This document shows, in pieces, positions 1-5,567 of a DNA stretch of 7,976 nt. The notes below the pieces were generated by a model. The model saw only the letters and a list, made by a program, of their open reading frames with translations, had not been told where the DNA came from and did not search any database. Positions within the stretch are counted from its first letter, which is position 1. The number at the start of each line of letters is the position of its first letter. The position numbers and the translations under genes were made by a program. The DNA is taken from assembly GCA_900317215.1 (NCBI GenBank), contig ONFW01000198.1, positions 1 through 7,976 on the forward strand, in the 5' to 3' direction. Source of the DNA: an uncultured Eubacteriales bacterium (lineage in GTDB: Bacteria; Bacillota; Clostridia; Oscillospirales; Acutalibacteraceae).

Positions 1-114
1 CTTTCGGAGAAATTCAATGCATACTTTGCGGAGCCTGCGTATTCAGCCGACAACGCTGCGGGAACTGCATTTTTATGCTCTGAACAGCATAGACTTATCA
101 GGAAAAATGCTTGA
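1..114 (+). CDS. C-terminal end of a TsaD/Kae1-like (peptidase M22 family) protein, partial
   Basis: Frame 1 is open from the window edge and ends at a TGA (112-114), followed directly by two in-frame TAA codons (115-120). The 37 visible residues include AYFAEPAYSADNAAGTAFL. This resembles the C-terminal signature of the Kae1/TsaD family, in which a Ser/Thr-Asp-Asn-Ala-Ala segment close to the C-terminus helps bind nucleotide and metal. The AEP...DNAAGTA form looks closer to the clostridial O-sialoglycoprotein endopeptidase-like paralogues than to canonical TsaD (usually CTDNAAMIA). If it is a family member, the role would be in or near tRNA threonylcarbamoyladenosine synthesis. The body of the protein lies outside the window, so family membership rests on one short motif. 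It ends 28 nt before glmM on the same strand with no terminator between, so cotranscription is likely. Confidence 0.6.
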   Translation, partial: LSEKFNAYFAEPAYSADNAAGTAFLCSEQHRLIRKNA

Positions 115-128
115 TAATAAACTACAGT

Positions 129-135
129 AAAGGAG
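129..135 (+). promoter_or_regulatory. Ribosome binding site that decides the glmM start
   Basis: AAAGGAG lies 7 nt before the ATG at 143 but only 1 nt before the in-frame ATG at 137. Normal Shine-Dalgarno spacing therefore selects 143, giving a protein that begins MGRLFGTDGARG, as GlmM proteins typically do. Confidence 0.8.
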
Positions 136-142
136 AATGGAA

Positions 143-1504
143 ATGGGAAGATTATTCGGAACAGACGGCGCCAGAGGAATAGCCAACAAGGAGCTTACCT
201 GTGAGCTTGCAATGAATATAGGCAGAGCTGCCGCAATGGTACTTACAGGCAGTACGGGCGGAGTCCACCCGAAGATACTTATCGGAAAGGATACCCGACG
301 CTCTTCATATATGCTGGAGGGCGCGCTGATTGCAGGACTTTGCTCCGTAGGTGCGGACGTTGTGCTTCTGGGCGCAGTACCCACTCCTGCAGTTGCCTTT
401 CTTATCAAGGAATACAAGGCAGATGCGGGAATAATGATATCTGCTTCTCACAACCCTTTTGAATATAACGGAATAAAGATATTTTCAAGCGACGGCTATA
501 AGCTGCCCGATGCTCTTGAGGAAGAGATAGAGAGTATAGTTATAGATAATTCAAAGCCCTACTATACTCCCATAGGCGATGCTCTCGGCAGAGTCAGCCG
601 CGCCACAGATGCAAGAGAGACTTATATCCGCCACATTATCGAGACGGTCCCCTACCGTCTTGACGGCATGAGGATAGCCATAGACTGCTCAAACGGCTCT
701 GCATCAAGCACTGCGGAGGAGCTTTTTACAAGGCTCGGCGCAGAATGTTCTATGCTTTTTAACGAGCCTGACGGTGTGAACATAAACAGGGACTGCGGCT
801 CAACACATCTGGAAAGCCTGCAGAAATACGTTGTTGAAAATGGACTTCAGGCGGGTGTTGCCTTTGACGGTGACGCCGACAGGTGTCTCGCTGTAGATGA
901 AAAGGGCAATGTTATAGACGGCGATTTCATAATGGCTATCTGTGCGCTTGACCTTGCATCAAGAAACAAGCTCAGCAAGAATACGGCAGTAGGCACGGTA
1001 ATGTCCAATATGGGATTCAGTCGTTTCTGTGCCGACAATAAGCTCAGATTTGTTTCCACTGACGTGGGCGACAGATATGTTCTTGAGGCAATGCTCCGTG
1101 AGGGCTACAACTTTGGTGGAGAGCAGTCGGGGCATGTTATTTTCCTTGATTACTCCACTACAGGAGACGGACAGCTCACGGCAGCCCAGCTTCTCAGCCT
1201 TATAAACAGAAGAAGAGCAAAACTTTCAAGCATCGCTACCCTTATGACCCGCTATCCACAGGTACTGATAAATGTCAAGGTGACCAACGAGGGCAAGCTT
1301 CATTTCTTTACCAATCAGGCAGTAAGGAATAAGATCGAGGAGGTAAAGAAGGAACTCGGTGAGGACGGAAGGATACTTGTTCGCCTTTCGGGAACAGAAC
1401 CTCTCGTAAGAGTTATGCTTGAGGGACTTGACAAGGAGAAGATCAACAGGCTTGCTAATGAAACGGCTGATCTTATTCGTGAAAAAATAGGAGCTCCTTC
1501 GTGA
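143..1504 (+). CDS. glmM: Phosphoglucosamine mutase GlmM
   Basis: This cytoplasmic enzyme interconverts glucosamine-6-phosphate and glucosamine-1-phosphate, the step before UDP-GlcNAc synthesis for peptidoglycan and other envelope polymers. It is 453 residues long, the normal family length. Key features, numbered from the ATG at 143, are: N-terminal GRLFGTDGARG; the phosphoserine loop ISASHNP with catalytic Ser102, the same number as in E. coli GlmM; the metal-binding DGDADR loop at about 242-247; the sugar-binding GEQSGH at about 326-331; and the C-terminal phosphate-binding RLSGTEP at about 414-420. All four alpha-D-phosphohexomutase domains are therefore present. The GEQSGH and short N-terminal signatures favour GlmM over phosphoglucomutase or phosphomannomutase. 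An upstream in-frame ATG at 137 would add two residues but is too close to the ribosome binding site. The gene follows the TsaD-like gene by 28 nt and is probably expressed from a promoter outside the window. Confidence 0.97.
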   Translation: MGRLFGTDGARGIANKELTCELAMNIGRAAAMVLTGSTGGVHPKILIGKDTRRSSYMLEGALIAGLCSVGADVVLLGAVPTPAVAFLIKEYKADAGIMISASHNPFEYNGIKIFSSDGYKLPDALEEEIESIVIDNSKPYYTPIGDALGRVSRATDARETYIRHIIETVPYRLDGMRIAIDCSNGSASSTAEELFTRLGAECSMLFNEPDGVNINRDCGSTHLESLQKYVVENGLQAGVAFDGDADRCLAVDEKGNVIDGDFIMAICALDLASRNKLSKNTAVGTVMSNMGFSRFCADNKLRFVSTDVGDRYVLEAMLREGYNFGGEQSGHVIFLDYSTTGDGQLTAAQLLSLINRRRAKLSSIATLMTRYPQVLINVKVTNEGKLHFFTNQAVRNKIEEVKKELGEDGRILVRLSGTEPLVRVMLEGLDKEKINRLANETADLIREKIGAPS

Positions 1505-1555
1505 AACTGCATAAAAAACCAAGCTGTTTGACCGAATAAATCTACCTGAAAAATC

Positions 1556-1584
1556 GGTTTGTTTTTCCCTTTATATGGTATAAT
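1556..1584 (+). promoter_or_regulatory. Sigma-A promoter with extended -10 for the glycosyltransferase gene
   Basis: A perfect -10 hexamer TATAAT at 1579-1584 is preceded by TG one base upstream (TGGTATAAT), an extended -10. The hexamer at the ideal 17-nt spacing (1556-1561, GGTTTG) is a poor -35 match, so the extended -10 presumably compensates. The expected transcript start near 1591 leaves a leader of under 20 nt consisting mostly of the ribosome binding site. This suggests the gene is transcribed independently of glmM. Confidence 0.65.
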
Positions 1585-1607
1585 TATCATAATCGAGGAA
1601 AGGGAGC

Positions 1608-2552
1608 ATGGATATGGGTGTTGTAGAGCTTTCTGTTATAATTCCTTCAAAGAATAATAAGCATCATGTTTCGGATATAATCAAAAGAATTTCCGCTGAG
1701 CTTTCCGGTATAGAGGTAGAATTTATCGTAATAGATATGAACTCCACTGACAACAGCGTCATCTGGGCGCTTGAGGAGATAAAGCGCAGTGACCTGAGAG
1801 GCTGTGTGATACAGAGCGGAGGAGGCAGTATCTGTTCTGCTCTTAACACCGGAATATATAAGTCTGACGGAAGGTATATTACCTTTGTATATCCGAGCAG
1901 ACAGTATAAGAACTATTTCCAGGATTATTTAAGCACCGCAGATGACTGTGCGGCTGATTTTGTGTTTGCGCTGCCTCCTGCACAGGGCGCTGCGCAGAAA
2001 ACAGCTCTTTCGGGCAGTGTTTCTCCTTCAAAGCTGCTGGAGCTGCTCATCAATTCACGGGTAAGCATTGATTTTACTGCGGTAATGCTGAAAAGGGAGT
2101 ATATTCTCCGCAATCATATCAAATTCTATGAGGACTGCAGCTACGGCTATGCTGAGGCGTTTATCTACAATGTCCTGCTGTATGATCCCAAAACAGCCTG
2201 TTCCGACATAAGGCTTGAGCGTTGTGAGGACTCTCCTGTTGCCAGGGAGACCGCTCCCGGCAATGTCAACTGCTACGAGCGTATAGACGCTATGCTAAAG
2301 GTGTACGAGAATATCAAGCTGCAAAGGAAGGACAATATCGCCCTTACAGAGCTTTTTGAGGGTCAGAAGCTTCCCTCTGTTATAATGTCGGTAGTTGATA
2401 TCCTGCTGAAACAGGGCTTTTCATATTCGGCAATTAAACGCTCCTTCAAGCAGAAGGGCTACAGTGAATTGTTAAGACCAACGGGACGCACCTCTCCCGA
2501 GCTGCGAAGGAAGCTGCTGCAGTGGAAGCTCCTTCCGTGGACATATAAATAA
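1608..2552 (+). CDS. Family 2 glycosyltransferase-like protein with a degenerate donor/metal site
   Basis: The N-terminal half has the layout of a GT-A fold family 2 glycosyltransferase: ELSVIIPSKNN (residues 7-17) matches the first strand and nucleotide-binding loop, VIDMNSTDNS (41-50) replaces the usual VDDGSTDGT, and ALNTGIYKSDGRYITFV (78-94) matches the ARNxGI...G.YI.F segment. The DXD motif that should follow is absent; the sequence reads YPSRQY (95-100). A later FYEDCSYGYAEAFIYN (173-188) resembles the catalytic ED region. No membrane segment or signal peptide is visible, and the C-terminus (about 275-314) is strongly basic. The protein has 314 residues. The start is ambiguous: ATG 1608 has GAGG 9 nt upstream, while ATG 1614 has GGAG 7 nt upstream. 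The gene is flanked by its own promoter and a strong terminator, so it is probably monocistronic. The substrate cannot be told. It may be an active enzyme with a diverged metal site, or a non-catalytic GT-A protein. Confidence 0.75.
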   Translation: MDMGVVELSVIIPSKNNKHHVSDIIKRISAELSGIEVEFIVIDMNSTDNSVIWALEEIKRSDLRGCVIQSGGGSICSALNTGIYKSDGRYITFVYPSRQYKNYFQDYLSTADDCAADFVFALPPAQGAAQKTALSGSVSPSKLLELLINSRVSIDFTAVMLKREYILRNHIKFYEDCSYGYAEAFIYNVLLYDPKTACSDIRLERCEDSPVARETAPGNVNCYERIDAMLKVYENIKLQRKDNIALTELFEGQKLPSVIMSVVDILLKQGFSYSAIKRSFKQKGYSELLRPTGRTSPELRRKLLQWKLLPWTYK

Positions 2553-2558
2553 TGAAGC

Positions 2559-2598
2559 AATGTACTGTCTGTATTAATGCGGGCAGTACATTTTTGTT
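2559..2598 (+). terminator. Rho-independent terminator after the glycosyltransferase gene
   Basis: The left arm starting ATGTACTG (2560-2567) pairs perfectly with CAGTACAT (2584-2591). The pairing can continue inward through 2568-2573 with 2578-2583, including some G-T wobbles, to a TTAA loop. A T-rich run (2591-2598, interrupted by one G) follows the stem. It begins about 7 nt after the stop codon and separates the glycosyltransferase unit from the ruv operon. Confidence 0.88.
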
Positions 2599-2695
2599 TC
2601 CGGAGCGTGTAAGGAAAGGTTTAGTATTGATAGTTTGTTCGATATATGGTAAAATGAATATTAAATAAATGGCTCAGGAGTATTAACAGTACATT
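2571..2695 (+). repeat. Imperfect direct repeat: terminator arm copied in the ruvC leader
   Basis: GTATTAA followed by CAGTACATT occurs twice. The first copy (2571-2592, in the terminator hairpin) has six bases, TGCGGG, between the two blocks. The second (2680-2695, in the ruvC leader) has the blocks fused. The copies start 109 nt apart. They could be remnants of a local duplication or a coincidence in AT-rich sequence. Confidence 0.45.
2627..2655 (+). promoter_or_regulatory. Strong sigma-A promoter for the ruvC-ispA operon
   Basis: TTGATA (2627-2632, 5 of 6 to the -35 consensus) and TAAAAT (2650-2655, 5 of 6 to the -10 consensus) are separated by exactly 17 nt. The -10 is extended (TGGTAAAAT). 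Transcription should begin near 2662. A GATA-GTTT-GTTC segment (2629-2640) overlaps the -35 and spacer. It has one perfect half (GTTC) and one poor half of a Firmicute LexA box, so SOS control is possible but unproven. Confidence 0.8.
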
Positions 2696-2766
2696 ATTGA
2701 CAGAAAAAGCGTCATTATTCAGATGAGCCGATCAATTCATTGATTTAAAAAGGAAACGGAGAGGGC
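2662..2766 (+). promoter_or_regulatory. ruvC 5' leader with possible RNA structure
   Basis: The predicted leader is about 105 nt long, against under 20 nt for the neighbouring glycosyltransferase gene. GGCTCA (2671-2676) can pair with TGAGCC (2724-2729), enclosing a smaller TGAC/GTCA pairing (2698-2701 with 2711-2714). A separate ATCAA/TTGAT hairpin with a four-base loop (2731-2744) sits 13 nt before the GGAG ribosome binding site at 2758-2761. It matches no riboswitch class I recognise, and no terminator or leader peptide is evident. Any regulatory role is inferred only. Confidence 0.3.
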
Positions 2767-3279
2767 ATGAGGATTTTGGGAATAGACCCCGGCTATGCGA
2801 TAGTAGGCTACGGGGTGATAGAATTCGTTGGCGGGAGATACTATTGTGTCGATCACGGAGCGGTAACGACAGATGCGGATACCAGCTTTCCGCTGAGACT
2901 CCAGCAGATATATAACGGGATACTGTCGGTGATAATAAAAAACGATCCCGATGAGATAGCGATAGAAAAGCTGTTTTTTCAGAATAATCAGAAAACAGCT
3001 ATCGACGTTGCCCAGGCAAGAGGAGTAATTATGCTTGCAGGGCAGAACAGCAATATCCCGATAAGCGAGTATACTCCCCTGCAGGTCAAGACCGCTGTTA
3101 CCGGATACGGACAGGCTCATAAACCCCAGGTAATGGAAATGACGAGACGGCTCCTTAAGCTGGATAAGCTCCCTAAGCCTGACGATACCGCCGACGCTCT
3201 TGCAATAGCTATCTGCCATGCGCAAAGCTCCGGTACGGCCCTCAGAGCCTTGCTGAACAAAAGGAGAACTTCATTATGA
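2767..3279 (+). CDS. ruvC: Crossover junction endodeoxyribonuclease RuvC
   Basis: This Holliday-junction resolvase acts as a dimer, nicking symmetrically related strands of junctions bound by RuvAB. At 170 residues it is the usual length. The four RNase H-fold catalytic acids are visible: Asp7 in LGIDPG, Glu67 in AIEKLFF, and Asp140 and Asp143 in DDTADALAIAICH. Phe70 lies at the position of E. coli Phe69, which contacts the junction. The QARGVIMLAG segment (about 83-92) and the YTPLQVKTAVTGYGQAHKPQV segment (about 102-122) are also family-typical. The ATG at 2767 follows GGAGAGG at normal spacing, and LGIDPG starts at residue 4, as expected. It is the first gene of the operon and overlaps the next gene by 4 nt (ATGA). 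Confidence 0.97.
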   Translation: MRILGIDPGYAIVGYGVIEFVGGRYYCVDHGAVTTDADTSFPLRLQQIYNGILSVIIKNDPDEIAIEKLFFQNNQKTAIDVAQARGVIMLAGQNSNIPISEYTPLQVKTAVTGYGQAHKPQVMEMTRRLLKLDKLPKPDDTADALAIAICHAQSSGTALRALLNKRRTSL

Positions 3280-3860
3280 CACAGTTGTATTTTGTGCGTC
3301 ATGCGCAGCCCGACTACAGACAGGGTAATAACAGGAGCTTTTCTCTCTCGGAGGAAGGAATGTCGGACAGAATGGGAGCAGCGGAGATACTTGATAAGGT
3401 GAGGTTCGACATTGCTGTGTCAAGCCCGTATGCAAGAAGCCTTGAAACTATCGAGCCTGTCGTTTCCGCTCAGGGACTGAAGCTGATTACTGACGAAAGA
3501 CTTCGTGAAAGGGATAATGCGGGCGGAGGCAGCAACAGCCAGGAGATGTTCCGCAGAAGATGGGCTGATTTCGATTTTCATGAAGAGGGCGGCGAGAGCC
3601 TTCGTTCTACTCAGCAGAGAAATATTGACGCAGTATTCGATATACTTGATGCTTATGAGAGCAGAACTGTCCTTGTCGGCACGCACGGAACAGCGCTCTC
3701 AACGATCATCAATTATTTCCGCCCCGATTTTCTGTATGACAGCTTTATGCGTATCATCGACTTCATGCCCTATGTTCTGAGAATGGATTTTGAAGAGAGA
3801 GAGCTTATCGGCACAGAGGAGCTTTTTTTCATCAAAAAGGAATTTCATGGGGTAAAATAA
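3276..3860 (+). CDS. Histidine phosphatase family (phosphoglycerate mutase-like) protein
   Basis: This is a 194-residue branch-1 histidine phosphatase. The RHG-type motif appears as VRHAQ (Arg8, phosphorylated His9). The second arginine is in SSPYARSLET (Arg54), the probable acid is Glu78 in RLRERDN, and the second histidine is His137 in GTHGTALS. All core catalytic residues are therefore present and it should be an active phosphatase, but the substrate is unknown. The spread of activities in this family (sugar phosphates, cofactors, phosphoproteins) prevents a closer call. No signal peptide or membrane segment is seen, so it should be cytoplasmic. The start codon overlaps the ruvC stop (ATGA), with GGAG 9 nt upstream inside ruvC, which implies translational coupling. 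Its position between ruvC and ruvA is unusual. Confidence 0.9.
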   Translation: MTQLYFVRHAQPDYRQGNNRSFSLSEEGMSDRMGAAEILDKVRFDIAVSSPYARSLETIEPVVSAQGLKLITDERLRERDNAGGGSNSQEMFRRRWADFDFHEEGGESLRSTQQRNIDAVFDILDAYESRTVLVGTHGTALSTIINYFRPDFLYDSFMRIIDFMPYVLRMDFEERELIGTEELFFIKKEFHGVK

Positions 3861-3879
3861 CAGTAAAAGGGGAACGACA

Positions 3880-4485
3880 ATGATATACAGCCTTAACGGA
3901 AAAATAATACATACCGAGCCGACCTTTGTGGTAATAGAATGTGGCGGTGTGGGGTATAAATGTCTTGTTACGATGAACACTCTCCGGGCTCTTCCGAAGA
4001 CCGGAGAGAATGCCTTTATCTATACTCAGATGCTGGTCAGAGAGGATGCGGTCGAGCTTTGCGGCTTTGCGACAGCCGCAGAGCTTAACTGCTTCAATAT
4101 GCTCATGTCAATAAGCGGAGTAGGAGCAAGAGTGGCAATAGCTATCCTCTCTGTTCTTAGTCCGGAGCAGGTGGCTCTTGCAGTGTCGTTTGAGGACAGC
4201 AAGGCTCTCACAAAGGCGAGCGGAGTGGGCAATAAGCTTGCTCAGAGGATAATACTTGAGCTTAAGGACAAGATAAAAAAGCTCGGCATAGCTCAGAATT
4301 CACCAGGAAACGACACCGCACCTGCAGCGCCCGCTCAGACAGGAAACATATCTCAGGCGATAGGTGCGCTTGCCGTGCTTGGTTATACCCCTGATGATGT
4401 TCTGCCGTATATGAAGGGGCTGGATCCCGCCTTGCCTGTGGAAAAGCTTATCTCGGAGACTTTGAGGGCAATCGGAAAAAAGTAA
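3880..4485 (+). CDS. ruvA: Holliday junction branch migration complex subunit RuvA
   Basis: RuvA binds four-way junctions as a tetramer and loads RuvB helicase rings on opposite arms. The protein has 201 residues, close to E. coli RuvA. Domain I (about 1-64) is the OB fold, beginning MIYSLNGKI. It carries the acidic pin residues Glu55-Asp56 in VREDAVELCGF, at the same numbers as in E. coli. Domain II has two helix-hairpin-helix motifs, SGVGARVA (79-86) and SGVGNKLAQRI (114-124). A flexible Ala/Pro/Gly-rich linker (about 138-155) leads to the C-terminal RuvB-binding domain III (about 156-201, with ALAVLGYTPDDV). AAAGGGG lies 7 nt before the ATG. The gene begins 19 nt after the phosphatase stop. 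Confidence 0.97.
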   Translation: MIYSLNGKIIHTEPTFVVIECGGVGYKCLVTMNTLRALPKTGENAFIYTQMLVREDAVELCGFATAAELNCFNMLMSISGVGARVAIAILSVLSPEQVALAVSFEDSKALTKASGVGNKLAQRIILELKDKIKKLGIAQNSPGNDTAPAAPAQTGNISQAIGALAVLGYTPDDVLPYMKGLDPALPVEKLISETLRAIGKK

Positions 4486-4526
4486 CAGGTTTAAAATAAC
4501 ATACATGATATTCAGAGGATAAAAAT

Positions 4527-5567
4527 ATGGAAGAACTTGATTTTGAAAACAGGATAGTCTCGCCCACGGAGATAATGGGTGACAGCGACAGTGATAATCC
4601 CCTGCGCCCGAGAACGCTTGACGAATACATAGGGCAAGACAAGGCAAAGCAGAATCTTGCGGTGTTTATAGAGGCGGCAAAGCAAAGAGGGGAAAGTCTG
4701 GATCATGTGCTGCTTTACGGTCCTCCGGGACTCGGCAAGACCACGCTTTCCGGAATAATCGCAAACGAAATGAAGGTCGATCTTAGGATAACCTCCGGGC
4801 CTGCAATAGAAAAGCCGGGCGATCTTGCCGCTATACTCACCAATCTCAACGAGGGAGATGTTCTTTTTATAGACGAGATACACCGGATCTCAAGGGCGGT
4901 TGAGGAGATTCTATATCCCGCAATGGAGGATTTTGCGATAGATATAGTCACCGGCAAGGGACAAATGGCAGCGTCCTATCATCTTCCCCTCCCGCATTTC
5001 ACGCTTGTAGGAGCAACAACAAGGGCGGGGCAGCTAACAGCGCCGCTGAGGGATCGTTTCGGAGTATCTCTCAGGCTTGAGCTGTATACTCCAGAGGAAC
5101 TTGCAAGGATAGTCACAAGGAGCGCGTCGATCCTTAATATAGATATTGAGCCCGACGGCGCTCTCGAGATAGCCTCTCGTTCAAGAGGCACGCCGAGAAT
5201 TGCCAACAGGATGCTCAAAAGGGTAAGAGACTTTGCACAGGTGCTTTCAAACGGGGTGATAACCCTTGAAACAGCCCGTACTGCCCTCGAACGGCTTGAG
5301 ATAGACGAGCTCGGCCTTGATGCAAACGACAGAAGAATGCTCACTGCTATTGTTAAATTCTACAGGGGAGGTCCTGTAGGACTTGAGACCCTTGCTGCTG
5401 CCATAGGCGAGGAGGCGGTGACTATAGAGGACGTTATCGAGCCTTATCTTATGCAGATAGGCTTTCTCAACCGTACCCCGAGGGGACGCTGTATCACAAG
5501 AGCAGCATGCCTGCACATGGGCTTTGAGCTGCCCGATGCACAGGAGGGACAGATAAGATTTGAGTGA
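4527..5567 (+). CDS. ruvB: Holliday junction branch migration DNA helicase RuvB
   Basis: RuvB is the AAA+ motor that drives branch migration with RuvA. The 346-residue protein has all family landmarks: RPRTLDEYIGQ (28-37) at the start of the AAA+ core, Walker A GPPGLGKT (65-72), Walker B DVLFIDEIHR (111-120), sensor 1 GATTRAG (162-168), the arginine-finger region LRDRFG (174-179), sensor 2 GTPRIANR (221-228), and the C-terminal winged helix with NRTPRGR (315-321). AGAGGA lies 7 nt before the ATG. The gap from ruvA is 41 nt with no clear promoter. Its last 8 nt overlap the xseA start. Confidence 0.98.
   Translation: MEELDFENRIVSPTEIMGDSDSDNPLRPRTLDEYIGQDKAKQNLAVFIEAAKQRGESLDHVLLYGPPGLGKTTLSGIIANEMKVDLRITSGPAIEKPGDLAAILTNLNEGDVLFIDEIHRISRAVEEILYPAMEDFAIDIVTGKGQMAASYHLPLPHFTLVGATTRAGQLTAPLRDRFGVSLRLELYTPEELARIVTRSASILNIDIEPDGALEIASRSRGTPRIANRMLKRVRDFAQVLSNGVITLETARTALERLEIDELGLDANDRRMLTAIVKFYRGGPVGLETLAAAIGEEAVTIEDVIEPYLMQIGFLNRTPRGRCITRAACLHMGFELPDAQEGQIRFE
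5542..5548 (+). promoter_or_regulatory. Ribosome binding site of xseA inside ruvB
   Basis: AGGAGGG is the best Shine-Dalgarno match near the xseA start, but it lies 11 nt before the TTG at 5560. This is longer than the 7-9 nt used by the other genes here. Combined with a TTG start, it suggests modest initiation or reliance on ribosomes finishing ruvB. Confidence 0.6.

Noticed and set aside
1531..1566. Possible weak terminator after glmM: ACCGA (1531-1535) pairing with TCGGT (1554-1558), followed by a T-rich tract
   Set aside because: The stem is only 5 bp with an 18-nt loop, and the T tract is interrupted and overlaps the next promoter. It is too weak to call as a terminator.
2697..2725. Perfect -35 hexamer TTGACA at 2697-2702, suggesting a second ruvC promoter
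   Set aside because: No acceptable -10 lies 16-18 nt downstream. The best candidate, TCAGAT, matches poorly.
2737..3225. 162-codon minus-strand open frame opposite ruvC
   Set aside because: It is a shadow of ruvC, whose four catalytic acids are all present. The antisense translation shows no recognisable domain and has low-complexity composition.
3505..3780. Plus-strand 91-codon frame inside the histidine phosphatase gene
   Set aside because: It is an alternative frame of a gene with intact catalytic motifs, and its translation resembles no known protein.
4486..4526. Possible internal promoter (TAAAAT) between ruvA and ruvB
   Set aside because: No -35 hexamer at suitable spacing is present in the upstream ruvA sequence, so the AT-rich gap alone does not support a promoter.
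4300..4883. Minus-strand frames spanning the ruvA/ruvB junction
   Set aside because: They overlap clearly coding ruvA and ruvB sequence, and the products look like random antisense translation.
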